The notes below the pieces were generated by a model. That model worked only from the letters and a program-made list of their open reading frames with translations. It searched no databases and had not been told where the DNA came from. This document shows positions 16,703-26,033 of a stretch of DNA of 64,000 nt, piece by piece. A program made the position numbers and the translations under genes. The stretch covers positions 164,503 to 228,502 of the forward strand of contig CAKVMI010000003.1 in the NCBI GenBank assembly GCA_934772525.1, written 5' to 3'. Numbering within the stretch: the stretch's first letter is position 1; each line of letters begins with the position of its first letter. This stretch comes from an uncultured Clostridia bacterium (GTDB taxonomy: Bacteria > Bacillota > Clostridia > Christensenellales > UBA1242).

Positions 16703-17565
16703 TAGTATTTTCCCCCGTCATTAATGTAAAGTAGTCCAAGTGTCCCTTTGCCACAATGGGTACAAATTACGCTATTTGCAAGTGATGGAATAACTTCTTC
16801 AAATATTCCCTTGCTTTTTACATATTCTACAATTTCATTTAGAACATCTTCATCCATTTCTGTATGGGTAATAAAACAACGCTTTGGGTCTGGGTTATTA
16901 TATAGTGCTAGTGTATCATCAACATATTTCTTTAATACGACCGATGGTTTACCACGATATTTTTCTTGTGCTACTATTTTGCCGTCTACTAATTGTAATT
17001 TTGGCTTTAATTTTAATAGGTTTGCACCAAAGGCCGCAAGCATAGAGCATCTTCCGCCCTTGTATAAAAATTCTAATGTATCTACTACAAATGAAGTTTG
17101 ACCAGCATACGCTCTATGTGTAATTATTTCTGCAACTTCTTTTGCCGACTTTCCTTGGTCTACAAGTTCCTTTGCACAAAGAGTTAAAAGAAGAGTTCCT
17201 GTAGAAAGCACTCTGCCGTCTATAACTAAAACCTTATCTTTACCAATTTGTTCGGCTGCACTTTGGGCATTTTTGCAAATACAAGAAAGGTGTGTAGAGA
17301 TTGAAACGTGTACAATTTGGTCGTACCCTTCATTTAAAAAACCTTCGAAAAATTCTTTAAAATCTTCTACGCTACGTGCTGCTGACTTTGGTAATTTTTT
17401 TGTTTCTTTTACATATTTATATATGTCATCATTTGTAATATTTACAGTATCGTAATATTCTTCTCCATTCAAATTTACAATTTGTGGCAAATATCCAATA
17501 TCGTGGGAATCAAAAAACTCCTTGGTTTCATCTGCTGTTGAATCTGTTGTTACTTTTATCTTCAT
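16702..17565 (-). CDS. DegV family fatty-acid-binding protein
   Basis: A 287-residue DegV/FakB-like protein. Such proteins hold a fatty acid and, in Bacillota with FakA, present it for phosphorylation. The family start KVTTDSTADE, the KSAARSVEDF segment and the EFLYKGGRCS block (about residues 164-173) are visible. No FakA kinase gene is in the window. Its AAGGAGA site overlaps the lepB stop and the ATG is 11 bases after it. The stop overlaps the lipoprotein start. The link to membrane-protein genes fits a lipid role but does not prove it. Confidence 0.88.
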   Translation of the reverse strand: MKIKVTTDSTADETKEFFDSHDIGYLPQIVNLNGEEYYDTVNITNDDIYKYVKETKKLPKSAARSVEDFKEFFEGFLNEGYDQIVHVSISTHLSCICKNAQSAAEQIGKDKVLVIDGRVLSTGTLLLTLCAKELVDQGKSAKEVAEIITHRAYAGQTSFVVDTLEFLYKGGRCSMLAAFGANLLKLKPKLQLVDGKIVAQEKYRGKPSVVLKKYVDDTLALYNNPDPKRCFITHTEMDEDVLNEIVEYVKSKGIFEEVIPSLANSVICTHCGKGTLGLLYINDGGKY

Positions 17566-17576
17566 AATTGTTCTCC

Positions 17577-19019
17577 TTAAAATAAATATCCTTTCTTAAT
17601 TGAGTAAAATATTGCTGGCAATAGTCCGCTATCATAGGTTTTGTGTATTTTTACCTTACCTATTATATCATCTACCGAAACCAAACCAAAATATTTGCTA
17701 TCATTACTAATGGTTCGGTTATCGCCAAGCACAAAAACTTTTCCTTTTGGTACACTTATTACACTCTCACTTACCACTTTAGTGTTATAAAAAACCTCTT
17801 TTTCTACCGCTTGAAAGGCAAGTATCATAACGCCCGCTTCGTCACTTTCGGTAGTTAAATCTAGTTCATTTCTGACCCCTGTTTCGGTATCTTCTTCGTA
17901 TATTAAGTTGCCATATGCCTTAGACTGCAAATTTGCAAGTGAATCAATTTTGGTTGTTATATAGTCTTCATTTAGTCTTTCGCCATTTAAATATAAAACA
18001 TACTCAGCGTAATATACTCCAAGACCACCACCCGTGGATACCCAATACAATTTTTTGCTATATCTTACAAACTGAATTGTATCTCCGCCCGTTGCAACCA
18101 CCCTTTTTATAAAGGACTTGCTTTCTGACGAACTGTCATAATTTGTAGCGTCTATAACTATGATATCGTTTTTTTCTACCTTTTGCGTTCTTTGTAAATA
18201 CACTACATCATACTTAGTTGCACCGACATTGTTATTTATAGTCGGTTCCATACTGGCACCTTCTACCATAACGGGCATAAGTAAAATATTAAATGTAAAT
18301 AGTGATGTTATAAAATAAATACCAACAACTATCGTAAAGGCAAACCACCAATTTATTGGTTTTGTTTGTGGAACTCCGACGAATATAGTTTTATTATTTA
18401 AAATTCGTTCATTTTCAGCACCACTCCAACTATATTCATCTAATTCGGGTGTGTAGTTTATCTTTCTTGAGTCATCATGAACGGACGAATGATAAACATT
18501 AAATTCGGGGTCTACATTATAGTCTTCGGCCGTTAATTCTGAATTGTTTTTATTGCTTTCCAACCTTTCGCTATTTAGATTATTAGATTCAAAATTATCT
18601 GTACTTAAACTATTGTCTTTTACGGTTTCTGAACCCAGTGTATCTATATAGAAAGGCGTTTCTTTTAGGCTCTCATTATTACCTTCATTTTGCGAAATAA
18701 TTTCGTTTTGCGTATTAAAATTTTCTGCACTTATATTACCAATTTCGCTATTATTAGACAATTCTTCATTCTTTTCCAAAATACCACTTATATTTAAGTC
18801 TTCATTAATTATTTTTGATTTATCTATTGTGCTACCATTATTTTCTTTAAATTCTTGGTTTGAACTTAAATCTAAATTACTTGTATTAATTGCGTCATTT
18901 TCTGAATCTGAAAACACAAAATCAATAGACGAAGTTTCGTCTACTGGTTTTAGGTTTTCATCGTTATTAAGTTGTGCTACTGGTGGCTCTTCGCCACCAG
19001 TACTAAACTTATCGTCCAT
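17577..19019 (-). CDS. lepB: Signal peptidase I with long acidic N-terminal extension
   Basis: Membrane serine protease that cleaves signal peptides. The catalytic Ser256 is in GASMEPT and Lys305 in FIKRVVATGGDT. The C-terminal box VFVLGDNRTISNDS is also present. One membrane segment (about 224-248) precedes the catalytic domain. Family members usually have 170-200 residues. Here 480 arise from a 220-residue N-terminal Asn/Glu/Ser-rich, predicted cytoplasmic, disordered region and a longer loop between the two conserved boxes. The ATG overlaps the preceding gene's stop (TAATG). The fourth gene of the ftsH operon. Confidence 0.92.
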   Translation of the reverse strand: MDDKFSTGGEEPPVAQLNNDENLKPVDETSSIDFVFSDSENDAINTSNLDLSSNQEFKENNGSTIDKSKIINEDLNISGILEKNEELSNNSEIGNISAENFNTQNEIISQNEGNNESLKETPFYIDTLGSETVKDNSLSTDNFESNNLNSERLESNKNNSELTAEDYNVDPEFNVYHSSVHDDSRKINYTPELDEYSWSGAENERILNNKTIFVGVPQTKPINWWFAFTIVVGIYFITSLFTFNILLMPVMVEGASMEPTINNNVGATKYDVVYLQRTQKVEKNDIIVIDATNYDSSSESKSFIKRVVATGGDTIQFVRYSKKLYWVSTGGGLGVYYAEYVLYLNGERLNEDYITTKIDSLANLQSKAYGNLIYEEDTETGVRNELDLTTESDEAGVMILAFQAVEKEVFYNTKVVSESVISVPKGKVFVLGDNRTISNDSKYFGLVSVDDIIGKVKIHKTYDSGLLPAIFYSIKKGYLF

Positions 19020-19330
19020 TATCTTACCTTAATATCCTTTCTTTCAATTTGCAAAATTAGTGCAACGGCAACTAAGATTGTTCCAACGATTGTTGTAGAA
19101 ATTGTCCATGGAGTTAATCCCATAACTGCATTTAGGTGTCCATTCTTTTTTAAAATTGCTTCTTGAACCAAGCCTTTACCCGTTACTGTAAATTCGCTTT
19201 CTGGAATTGGAACTTCGGTTGTATTGTACCCTACCACTTGAGTTAGGGTAATTATACCTAAAATTAGTGAAAGTGCAAGAACTCCAAGCCCAACATACAT
19301 TAATATTTTTGATAACTTTTTTCTATCCAT
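19019..19330 (-). CDS. Small two-segment membrane protein
   Basis: 103 residues with hydrophobic segments near 11-33 and 73-93, separated by an extracytoplasmic-looking loop and ending KDIKVR. No family recognised. It overlaps its neighbours by one base at each end (TAATG junctions), so it is tightly coupled with the gene upstream and lepB downstream. A role as partner of the signal peptidase or FtsH is possible but unsupported by motif. Confidence 0.8.
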   Translation of the reverse strand: MDRKKLSKILMYVGLGVLALSLILGIITLTQVVGYNTTEVPIPESEFTVTGKGLVQEAILKKNGHLNAVMGLTPWTISTTIVGTILVAVALILQIERKDIKVR

Positions 19331-19908
19331 TATACTAGCCCCCTTACAAAGTTGTAAAGTTTGGTGGTATCTCCTTGAACGGAAAGCGGATAATAGATTT
19401 CGCTATCTCCCGTTTTTTCCGTTTCGTTTATATACTTATTATCTATTGAATAATAAATATCTATATCTTTAACGCCCGAAACTTCGTTTAGGTTAAATAT
19501 TAAAGAATTGATGTATACAACTCTAGAATTGCCATCACGCCAGATTATTAGCTTTTGGGCTTTTGCAAAGTTTAACTCTACATAAAGCCCATTATCTAAA
19601 TTATAACTACTCCACTCTGGTGCTTCTAAATTTTCGCTTAAATTTGGATTAATGTAATCATCTTCTGCAATTTCTTCTAAATTAGATTTTTTGAATGTAT
19701 CATTATACACTCGCATAAACTCGTCGAAATTATCGGTACCATCTTCTATTGTTTGTTTTGCAGATTGTGAATTAAAGTAAATTTTAATTGTTTTAGGCGT
19801 ATCAAAATTTAATGCGCTTGATGTTGTTCTACAAGCAAAGCATATTAAACTAACTATTACTATTACCGCCATTCCACAAATTATTGGAAGTATTATTTTG
19901 TTTTTCAT
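19330..19908 (-). CDS. Membrane-anchored hypothetical protein
   Basis: 192 residues. One hydrophobic segment (about 5-24) is followed by Cys26 in a poor lipobox-like context (LICFAC), then a soluble domain of about 165 residues, presumably outside the cell. No known domain seen. An AGGAAA site lies inside the last ftsH codons, five bases separate the genes, and the stop overlaps the next ATG. It belongs to the ftsH operon. Confidence 0.8.
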   Translation of the reverse strand: MKNKIILPIICGMAVIVIVSLICFACRTTSSALNFDTPKTIKIYFNSQSAKQTIEDGTDNFDEFMRVYNDTFKKSNLEEIAEDDYINPNLSENLEAPEWSSYNLDNGLYVELNFAKAQKLIIWRDGNSRVVYINSLIFNLNEVSGVKDIDIYYSIDNKYINETEKTGDSEIYYPLSVQGDTTKLYNFVRGLV

Positions 19909-19913
19909 TTGAG

Positions 19914-21995
19914 TTATTTTTTCCTTGAATTGTTTTTAGTTTTTTCAATAGCGTCCGAAAAACTTTCGCTAATGTCATCACCTTTTAATACTTCTCTTTC
20001 GGCTGGGTTTGTGCTTGCACTCTTTTCCCCCGATTGAGCGTCTGTTTTTATGATATTTGATTTTAAGCCGTCTACCAATTCTTCCGTAGTAGTACTTACT
20101 TCATTCTCTTCAGTTTTTGCTAAACTTTCATCTATGTGCTTTATTACTTCTTCACTGGTTGCACCATTCATAATCATATCAACTTCATTTGAATAGATTG
20201 TTTCTTTTTGCAATAGTACATTTGCCATTGTTTCAAGTTTAGATTTATTTTCGGTAATAATACGTTCAGACTCCGCTTCACACTGGTTTAAAATAGACTT
20301 AATTTCTTCATCTATTAAACTTGCGTAATGTTCGGAGTATGTTGCCCTTTCCATATAATCTTTACCTAAAAAATATGAGTTTTCACTGCCTAAATGCATC
20401 AAGCCCGTTTTATTGCCCATACCCCATTCGGTAACCATTTTTCGAGCAATTCCGGTTGCTCTTTCTATGTCGTTAGATGCACCCGTTGTGTAGTCGCCTA
20501 TAAATATTTCTTCGGCTTTTCTACCACTTAGCATCATTGTGATAGTATCTAACAATTTTGTTCTAGATATATGAGTATCGTCAGTATCGGGTCTACTAAC
20601 TGTATAACCAGCAGCGCTTCCACGTGGTACTATACTTACTTCGTGAATTGGGTCGCTATTTTTTACAAGTCTTCCTACAACGGCGTGACCAGATTCGTGG
20701 AATGCGGTAATTCTTTTATCCTTATCGGTAATTACTCTACTCTTCTTTTGTGGTCCCATTGTAACTTTATCTATGCCTTCGCTAATATCACGCATATCAA
20801 TACATTTTTTGTTATCACGTGCAGCTAAAATTGCCGATTCATTTAATAGGTTTTCCAGTTCTGCACCAGTAAATCCACTTGTGACTCTGGCAACTTGTTT
20901 GAAGTCTACATCGCTTGCAAACTTTTTATTCCTTGCATGTACATTTAAAATTTCTTCTCTGCCCTTTACATCTGGGACGTGAATATATATTTGACGGTCG
21001 AATCTACCCGGTCTTAAAAGTGCTGGATCCAAAATGTCTACACGGTTGGTTGCTGCAATTACAATTATTCCTTCATTGGTTTCAAAACCATCCATCTGAA
21101 CTAGTAATTGGTTTAGAGTTTGTTCTCTTTCATCACTGCCACCGCCCATACCAGTTCCACGCTGGCGACCAATTGCATCTATTTCATCTATAAACACAAT
21201 ACATGGTGCGTTCTTTTTTGCTTTGTCAAACAAATCACGAACTCTGCTTGCACCTACACCAACGTATAATTCCATAAAGTCGGAACCGCTGATTGTAAAG
21301 AATGGAACATTCGCTTCGCCCGCTATTGCTTTTGCTAGTAATGTTTTACCCGTTCCAGGAGGACCTACCATTAGTACGCCCCTTGGAATTCTTGCACCCA
21401 TTTGAGTAAATTTATATGGGCTTTTTAAAAATTCTACAATTTCACGAACTTCTGCCTTTTCTTCATCTGCACCTGCAACATCTGAAAAACGAACGGTGCT
21501 TAGTGCAACCCTTGCTCTATTTTTTATAAAATCCATACCTTGCTTGTTGGTTTTACCAATTTGACGAGCAAATATGTAAATTATTAGAATAGCTCCGCCA
21601 ATCATAACTATTGGCATTATTATGTATCCCCACGAGAAGTCTGAAACTATTGTGCTTGTTTTATCTACTTTTATAGTTGCGGTTTTGTTGTACTCATCTA
21701 TTATTTCATTGATTGAGTCGCTAAGTCCTGGTCCTATGTAATAGACATTACCGCCCGCTTCCTTTTTATAGAACACTTCAATATAGTTGCTACTAAAATT
21801 TACGCTTTCAATTTTTTCAGCTAATATATCTGTTTTAAATTGAGCTTCGCCAATCTCCTTTTTACTTGTCCAAGTTGTTATAAAAAATAACATAACTACA
21901 AGCCCTACAAGGAGTACTAGTGACAATATATTTCTTATTGTAGAAGGCTTTGAAGTGTAATTATACTTATCGCCCTGTTTGTTGTTATTTTCCAA
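19914..21995 (-). CDS. ftsH: ATP-dependent zinc metalloprotease FtsH
   Basis: Membrane AAA+ protease that extracts and degrades membrane and regulatory proteins. Two membrane segments (about 22-41 and 122-144) flank a small external domain. The AAA module has Walker A GPPGTGKT (211-218), Walker B VFIDEID (267-273), a second region of homology around 316-334, and zinc motif HESGH (433-437). The 693 residues include an acidic tail. The start is a TTG about ten bases after GGAGG, and no ATG upstream fits. It heads a six-gene operon down to the lipoprotein. Confidence 0.97.
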   Translation of the reverse strand: MENNNKQGDKYNYTSKPSTIRNILSLVLLVGLVVMLFFITTWTSKKEIGEAQFKTDILAEKIESVNFSSNYIEVFYKKEAGGNVYYIGPGLSDSINEIIDEYNKTATIKVDKTSTIVSDFSWGYIIMPIVMIGGAILIIYIFARQIGKTNKQGMDFIKNRARVALSTVRFSDVAGADEEKAEVREIVEFLKSPYKFTQMGARIPRGVLMVGPPGTGKTLLAKAIAGEANVPFFTISGSDFMELYVGVGASRVRDLFDKAKKNAPCIVFIDEIDAIGRQRGTGMGGGSDEREQTLNQLLVQMDGFETNEGIIVIAATNRVDILDPALLRPGRFDRQIYIHVPDVKGREEILNVHARNKKFASDVDFKQVARVTSGFTGAELENLLNESAILAARDNKKCIDMRDISEGIDKVTMGPQKKSRVITDKDKRITAFHESGHAVVGRLVKNSDPIHEVSIVPRGSAAGYTVSRPDTDDTHISRTKLLDTITMMLSGRKAEEIFIGDYTTGASNDIERATGIARKMVTEWGMGNKTGLMHLGSENSYFLGKDYMERATYSEHYASLIDEEIKSILNQCEAESERIITENKSKLETMANVLLQKETIYSNEVDMIMNGATSEEVIKHIDESLAKTEENEVSTTTEELVDGLKSNIIKTDAQSGEKSASTNPAEREVLKGDDISESFSDAIEKTKNNSRKK

Positions 21996-22036
21996 AAAAA
22001 ATTATCCTCCAAAATCTATTATTAATAATATAATAT

Positions 22037-22065
22037 ATCTTATCATATTATTAGAATACTTTCAA
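22037..22065 (-). promoter_or_regulatory. Promoter of the ftsH operon
   Basis: Minus strand TTGAAA (22065-22060), a 17-base spacer and TAAGAT (22042-22037), about 40 bases before the TTG start. Confidence 0.6.
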
Positions 22066-22107
22066 TCAAATTACGGGCATAAATTTAAAATTTCGTTAAA
22101 ATTTCAT

Positions 22108-22135
22108 TTGACTATCCTTCATTTTTTGTTAAAAT
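22108..22135 (+). promoter_or_regulatory. Promoter of the cvpA-like gene
   Basis: TTGACT (22108-22113), a 16-base spacer and TAAAAT (22130-22135), 18 bases before the ATG. Divergent from the ftsH promoter. Confidence 0.55.
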
Positions 22136-22153
22136 TTAATAAAAGGAGTAAAT

Positions 22154-22915
22154 ATGTTTACTTATATTGATGCAATCATAATAGCAATAGTTTTAATATC
22201 TGTAATTATAGGCATATTCAGCGGATTTATTCGTTCCCTTACCAGATTTTGCGGGTTCTTTGTAAAAATTTTAATTTCGTTCTTTTTGTGTAAGCCCATT
22301 GCAACACTGCTTTCAGACAAGACCGCTTTAGGGGATAGTATGCTAAATAAGTTTACCGACTGGGCATCCGGACTTGGCGAAAATTTTAATGTAAACCTTA
22401 AAACCGTCGACCACGAAAATTTAAGTTCATTTATAAAAGATAGTTTGGGTCAAGCAAATATTCCAAAAATATTTAGAGGAATTGTTTCGGGATTATTAAA
22501 TATCACGCCCGAACAAATCGCCGGAACGGAATCTATCACCCTTGCCGAAATTGTCGGTAAAGCAGTTTCTACCCTAATATTAATTGTATGCTGTTTTGTT
22601 GCTATTTATATTTTACTTAGCATTATAATTTGGATATTAAATAGAATAGAACGCAAAATTTTGAAAACCACGAAAATTTTAAGTAAAATTGATAGAACAC
22701 TTGGTGGGGTGGTTGGACTACTTTCTGCAGTGGAACTATTGTTTACAATTTGTTTGGTTTTATCTATTTTTAGAAATTCTAGTTTATTTGAAAATTTCTT
22801 TACAACATTAAATAATTCGGTTATTGGTTCGCCGGTATCAAAATTTATGTTTAGTTTGGTTGATAAAAACTTTGATATATCGGCAACAGTTAATGAATGG
22901 ATTACATCGAAATAA
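22154..22915 (+). CDS. CvpA family membrane protein
   Basis: A 253-residue membrane protein with the CvpA/colicin V production layout. An N-terminal FTYIDAIIIAIVLISVIIGI helix leads to a GFIRSLTRF turn, a large loop, then helices near 135-160 and 175-205. LGGVVGLLSA is typical of the family. Members are linked to envelope homeostasis and biofilm formation, without a defined biochemical activity. An AAAGGAG site precedes the ATG. It is transcribed away from ftsH and towards the parS region. Confidence 0.82.
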   Translation: MFTYIDAIIIAIVLISVIIGIFSGFIRSLTRFCGFFVKILISFFLCKPIATLLSDKTALGDSMLNKFTDWASGLGENFNVNLKTVDHENLSSFIKDSLGQANIPKIFRGIVSGLLNITPEQIAGTESITLAEIVGKAVSTLILIVCCFVAIYILLSIIIWILNRIERKILKTTKILSKIDRTLGGVVGLLSAVELLFTICLVLSIFRNSSLFENFFTTLNNSVIGSPVSKFMFSLVDKNFDISATVNEWITSK

Positions 22916-23192
22916 AATATCTTTTAAGGATTTGCATTAATTTGCAAGTCTTTTTTTTAATTTTTTGGTTAAGTTTAAAGTTAGTTTTCAACTTTTAATG
23001 TTAAAAAATTATTTTTGTTTTAATAAATTTTTGTTATGAAATCATAACAATATTTCTAATTTTGTTTGTAAAATATTTTGCGAATAGTTATTTTAAGAGT
23101 GCTTAATTTAAAAGGATTTAAGACGTGTTTAATTTGTGAAAACTTTGTAAATTTGCCGTGAAACAAATTGCATTTTTTATATTTATTTTTAA

Positions 23193-23208
23193 TGTTTCAC
23201 GTGAAACA
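23193..23208. promoter_or_regulatory. parS site 1
   Basis: Perfect 16-bp TGTTTCACGTGAAACA palindrome, the chromosomal ParB/Spo0J binding site. Confidence 0.95.
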
Positions 23209-23482
23209 TTTTTCAACACCAATGTTGAAAACTCGTGAAATTAATTTTGTTAATTTGGTCGATTGTACGGGATTTCATTTTACATTTTTTGTTCTGTTTT
23301 TTGAATATGCGATTTTTAACAATTTTGGGTTGGTGTTATATTTGTTAATTTTTAGGTTTTTACGTTTAGAATATTTTGTATTCGGGTATCATGGTTGCTA
23401 TTTTTTGTTTTCGATTTTTAACTATGATACTCTATTCACTAGAAGCCTTTTTATATTTTTTGATTGTTTATATTCTTACCAT

Positions 23483-23498
23483 TGTTTCACGTGAAACA
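23483..23498. promoter_or_regulatory. parS site 2
   Basis: Identical 16-bp palindrome, 290 bp after site 1. Confidence 0.95.
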
Positions 23499-23758
23499 TT
23501 TTTTATTTTATGATTACTTTATGTATTGCATCAATTTTATTTATGGTGCATATTTAAGATTCATATTATCTACAAGGGCAATGATTTTTATTTTGTGGTT
23601 TGCGTGTGCTTATAATTACAAAAACTTGATAAAAAATGTATTATAAGTTTTGCAAGAGTGTTTATTTATCTTATTAAATATAATTTAATACTTAAAACAC
23701 ATACAGAATGTTAAAATTTGTAATTTATTGTATTTATTAAATAATATATTAGTTAAAA

Positions 23759-23774
23759 TGTTTCACGTGAAACA
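23759..23774. promoter_or_regulatory. parS site 3
   Basis: Identical 16-bp palindrome, 276 bp after site 2. Confidence 0.95.
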
Positions 23775-23945
23775 TTTTTTTGTTTAAAACTACGTTTATT
23801 GTTTTGTAACTATAGTTATTTATCTTATTTGAAACTAATTAGTACATATTGGTATTATTATTTACTATAATTCATCTGGTGAAAATTTTTTATGTAATAT
23901 AAATATATCCTATCTAATTGTTAATAACTTAATATACTTCTGTAA

Positions 23946-23961
23946 TGTTTCACGTGAAACA
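23946..23961. promoter_or_regulatory. parS site 4
   Basis: Identical 16-bp palindrome, 187 bp after site 3. Confidence 0.95.
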
Positions 23962-24219
23962 TTTATTACTTTCCTTCTATCGTTTATTAAGTAAGTTGCA
24001 GGCAAAAGCCACAAAACCAATTAAATACTGGCTTATCTAGTGATAATATCACGCTAGGGAAGTAGTATTTACTTCAGAAAAGTATTACTATAAACGAATT
24101 TAAAAACGTCATTAAAAACAATATTAATTTAATTACCCGTAGAAAACACGCAAGTATTTAATGTAGAATACTATTACATTTATGTTATATCAGCACAATA
24201 TTATCTAAGGTACCCATAA

Positions 24220-24235
24220 TGTTTCACGTGAAACA
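24220..24235. promoter_or_regulatory. parS site 5
   Basis: Identical 16-bp palindrome, 274 bp after site 4. Confidence 0.95.
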
Positions 24236-24407
24236 TTATCTATAATATGTATTAATTCTATTGCACCAGACAACAACTATACGGGTAGCCGATACCTAAT
24301 GACACAAATTAATAAACATCATACCCAAGCCATATAGCATGATAACAATGCATACGCTCAAAGGTAAAACTAGCTATGGCAACAGTCACTCAATTGATAA
24401 ATGTAAA

Positions 24408-24423
24408 TGTTTCACGTGAAACA
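24408..24423. promoter_or_regulatory. parS site 6
   Basis: Identical 16-bp palindrome, 188 bp after site 5. Confidence 0.95.
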
Positions 24424-24525
24424 TTTGTATTGCAAATTCAGAAAAAAATAGTGCAAGTATATTCTAAAATAAGCATCTGCACCCACATTTTTATTGGTAA
24501 AATATGCACAATCGCAAGTTTACAA

Positions 24526-24547
24526 TTGTCGAACATATGTTCGACAA
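24526..24547. promoter_or_regulatory. LexA (SOS) box
   Basis: A 22-bp perfect palindrome whose core, 24530-24543, reads CGAACATATGTTCG, an exact match to the Bacillus LexA/DinR consensus CGAACRNRYGTTCG. It stands 240 bp before the promoter of the ORFan at 24834 and 100 bp after parS site 6. Confidence 0.75.
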
Positions 24548-24769
24548 AGCCGAATTGGGAAGTTTACGCTGTTCGGTCGATAAATTATTCATAAGGCATA
24601 TTACTTGCCAAAAACGGGCAAATTTGGGGCTATTTCATTTTTGATATATTTTGCGAATAGTTTATAAATTTTAGTCGTTTGTTCCTAAAAATTTTCTGTT
24701 CGAGCAAAAAATCTTTATCGCACAACAAAAATATTTGTCAACAAATTTAAAAATTTTTATTTTTCGGTA

Positions 24770-24798
24770 TTGAAATTTTTTACAAAATGTGTTAATAT
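24770..24798 (+). promoter_or_regulatory. Promoter of the ORFan at 24834
   Basis: TTGAAA (24770-24775), a 17-base spacer and TAATAT (24793-24798). Confidence 0.65.
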
Positions 24799-24833
24799 TA
24801 CCACCACAATTAAATTAAGGGGGACAATTTAAA

Positions 24834-25679
24834 TTGGAAAATAATAACTATACGGTTGAAGACCGTTTAATAAAATATAACAATTCGGTTTTCCGCAACA
24901 GTATAAAGGTTGGATTTGCTAACTTAAAAATAAAAAACGCCGGGACTTTACACAATTTAAAGAATAAAATTTTAACACCATTCTGTGGCAATGAATCTAT
25001 TGAAGCAAAATCTGCAAGCGAAAGATATAAAGCCTATCAAGAAAATTATCTAAATAAACTTGGTGGCAAAAAAGGTGTTGCAAACCTTACACATAACGAG
25101 TCTAGAGGGAAAGACCTGGTAACCGAATCAATTTTATTAATGCATAACGAAATTCCATATCTAGTTAGCAAAACTACAAAAGTCTTTTATGACCCAGAAC
25201 ACCCAAATATATATAGTGAAAAGGTTATCCGAACCTATCGTGGGCTTATGACAACCAAATTTGGCCGTTTTCAGTATTTTGATATAGAGCGAACCGACCA
25301 CACACTTTTTTATTTCGATAAGTCAGTTAGTTCATTTGCAAACTTTAAAGTGTACACGGATATTTCCTCTACAAAACTAATTTTAGGTAAAAAGCATTTT
25401 AGAGCAACTTACGATAACCAACTTTCTTCTAAAACTAATTATTTTGAAGCAAATAAAGATACCTGCCTGCAAGCGTACAATAGCGAAGTTGGTTTGAATG
25501 GAAAAATTGAAAGCGTTAAAAACAGCTTACAAAAACAATTTGAAAGCACTCTAGTAAAAGCGGAAGACGTAGAAATTACCAATACGTTAGAGCAACTAAT
25601 TGCAAAAGAATTAAATAGAAATTCAGCCACTTTAGAAACCAACAATAATCTGTCTTCAATTATTAACCCAGAAATATAG
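24834..25679 (+). CDS. ORFan beside the parS cluster
   Basis: 281 residues, soluble, basic in the middle, no recognised domain. The start is TTG (no ATG nearby in frame), 11 bases after AAGGGGG and 36 bases after a good -10 box. The N-terminal half contains FGRFQYFDIERTDHTLFYF. The last 70 residues are helical, with possible coiled coil (NSLQKQFESTLVKAEDVEI). It sits between parS and parB, with a LexA box 300 bp upstream. A role in chromosome maintenance is only suggested by place. Confidence 0.7.
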   Translation: MENNNYTVEDRLIKYNNSVFRNSIKVGFANLKIKNAGTLHNLKNKILTPFCGNESIEAKSASERYKAYQENYLNKLGGKKGVANLTHNESRGKDLVTESILLMHNEIPYLVSKTTKVFYDPEHPNIYSEKVIRTYRGLMTTKFGRFQYFDIERTDHTLFYFDKSVSSFANFKVYTDISSTKLILGKKHFRATYDNQLSSKTNYFEANKDTCLQAYNSEVGLNGKIESVKNSLQKQFESTLVKAEDVEITNTLEQLIAKELNRNSATLETNNNLSSIINPEI

Positions 25680-25762
25680 CAAGGTTTTTAACAATTTACT
25701 AAAAACTTGTTAAAAACACTTTAGCACACAGAATACTTTAATCAATTTAAATAGAATCAAAA

Positions 25763-25804
25763 AATAAAATAGGAAGAAATCAATATTTTCTTCCTATTTA
25801 TTTT
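25763..25804 (+). terminator. Terminator after the ORFan
   Basis: AAATAGGAAGAAA (25767-25779) pairs with TTTCTTCCTATTT (25787-25799), followed by a T-rich run. The preceding 25681-25720 contains two TTTTTAACA/TGTTAAAAA words. Confidence 0.75.
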
Positions 25805-26033
25805 ATTTAAAGTGAAAAAAATTTATTTATCAAAGATATAAAAATTTTTCGATTCAATTTGTTTTCGTAATTTTATAAGGTATTATATAATTAAATTAAA
25901 TAAAACACATCTTTTCAACAACCAAAAAAAGTGTCTTTAAATGGTGTGATTTAATTATTGGCATACCTATAACCATCTGGGACATTGCTTATTTGGGACA
26001 CCAATCATACAACTATATTATAAGGATTTATGT

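Larger units (their letters stand above)
22916..24769. other. Gene-free centromere-like region with parS cluster
   Basis: About 1.85 kb of AT-rich DNA between the cvpA-like gene and an ORFan. It contains six perfect parS sites, one LexA box, and small inverted repeats near 24037-24057 and 24059-24075. The open frames here lack ribosome sites and run through the parS palindromes, so I call none of them. The region lies 2 kb from parB-parA and probably nucleates ParB spreading. Confidence 0.8.

Noticed and set aside
23168..23646. Open frames in the parS region
   Set aside because: No ribosome sites, Phe/Tyr/Leu-rich chance composition, and they run straight through parS palindromes.
24376..24594. 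72-codon frame over parS site 6 and the LexA box
   Set aside because: Contains both sites within its codons and lacks a ribosome site.
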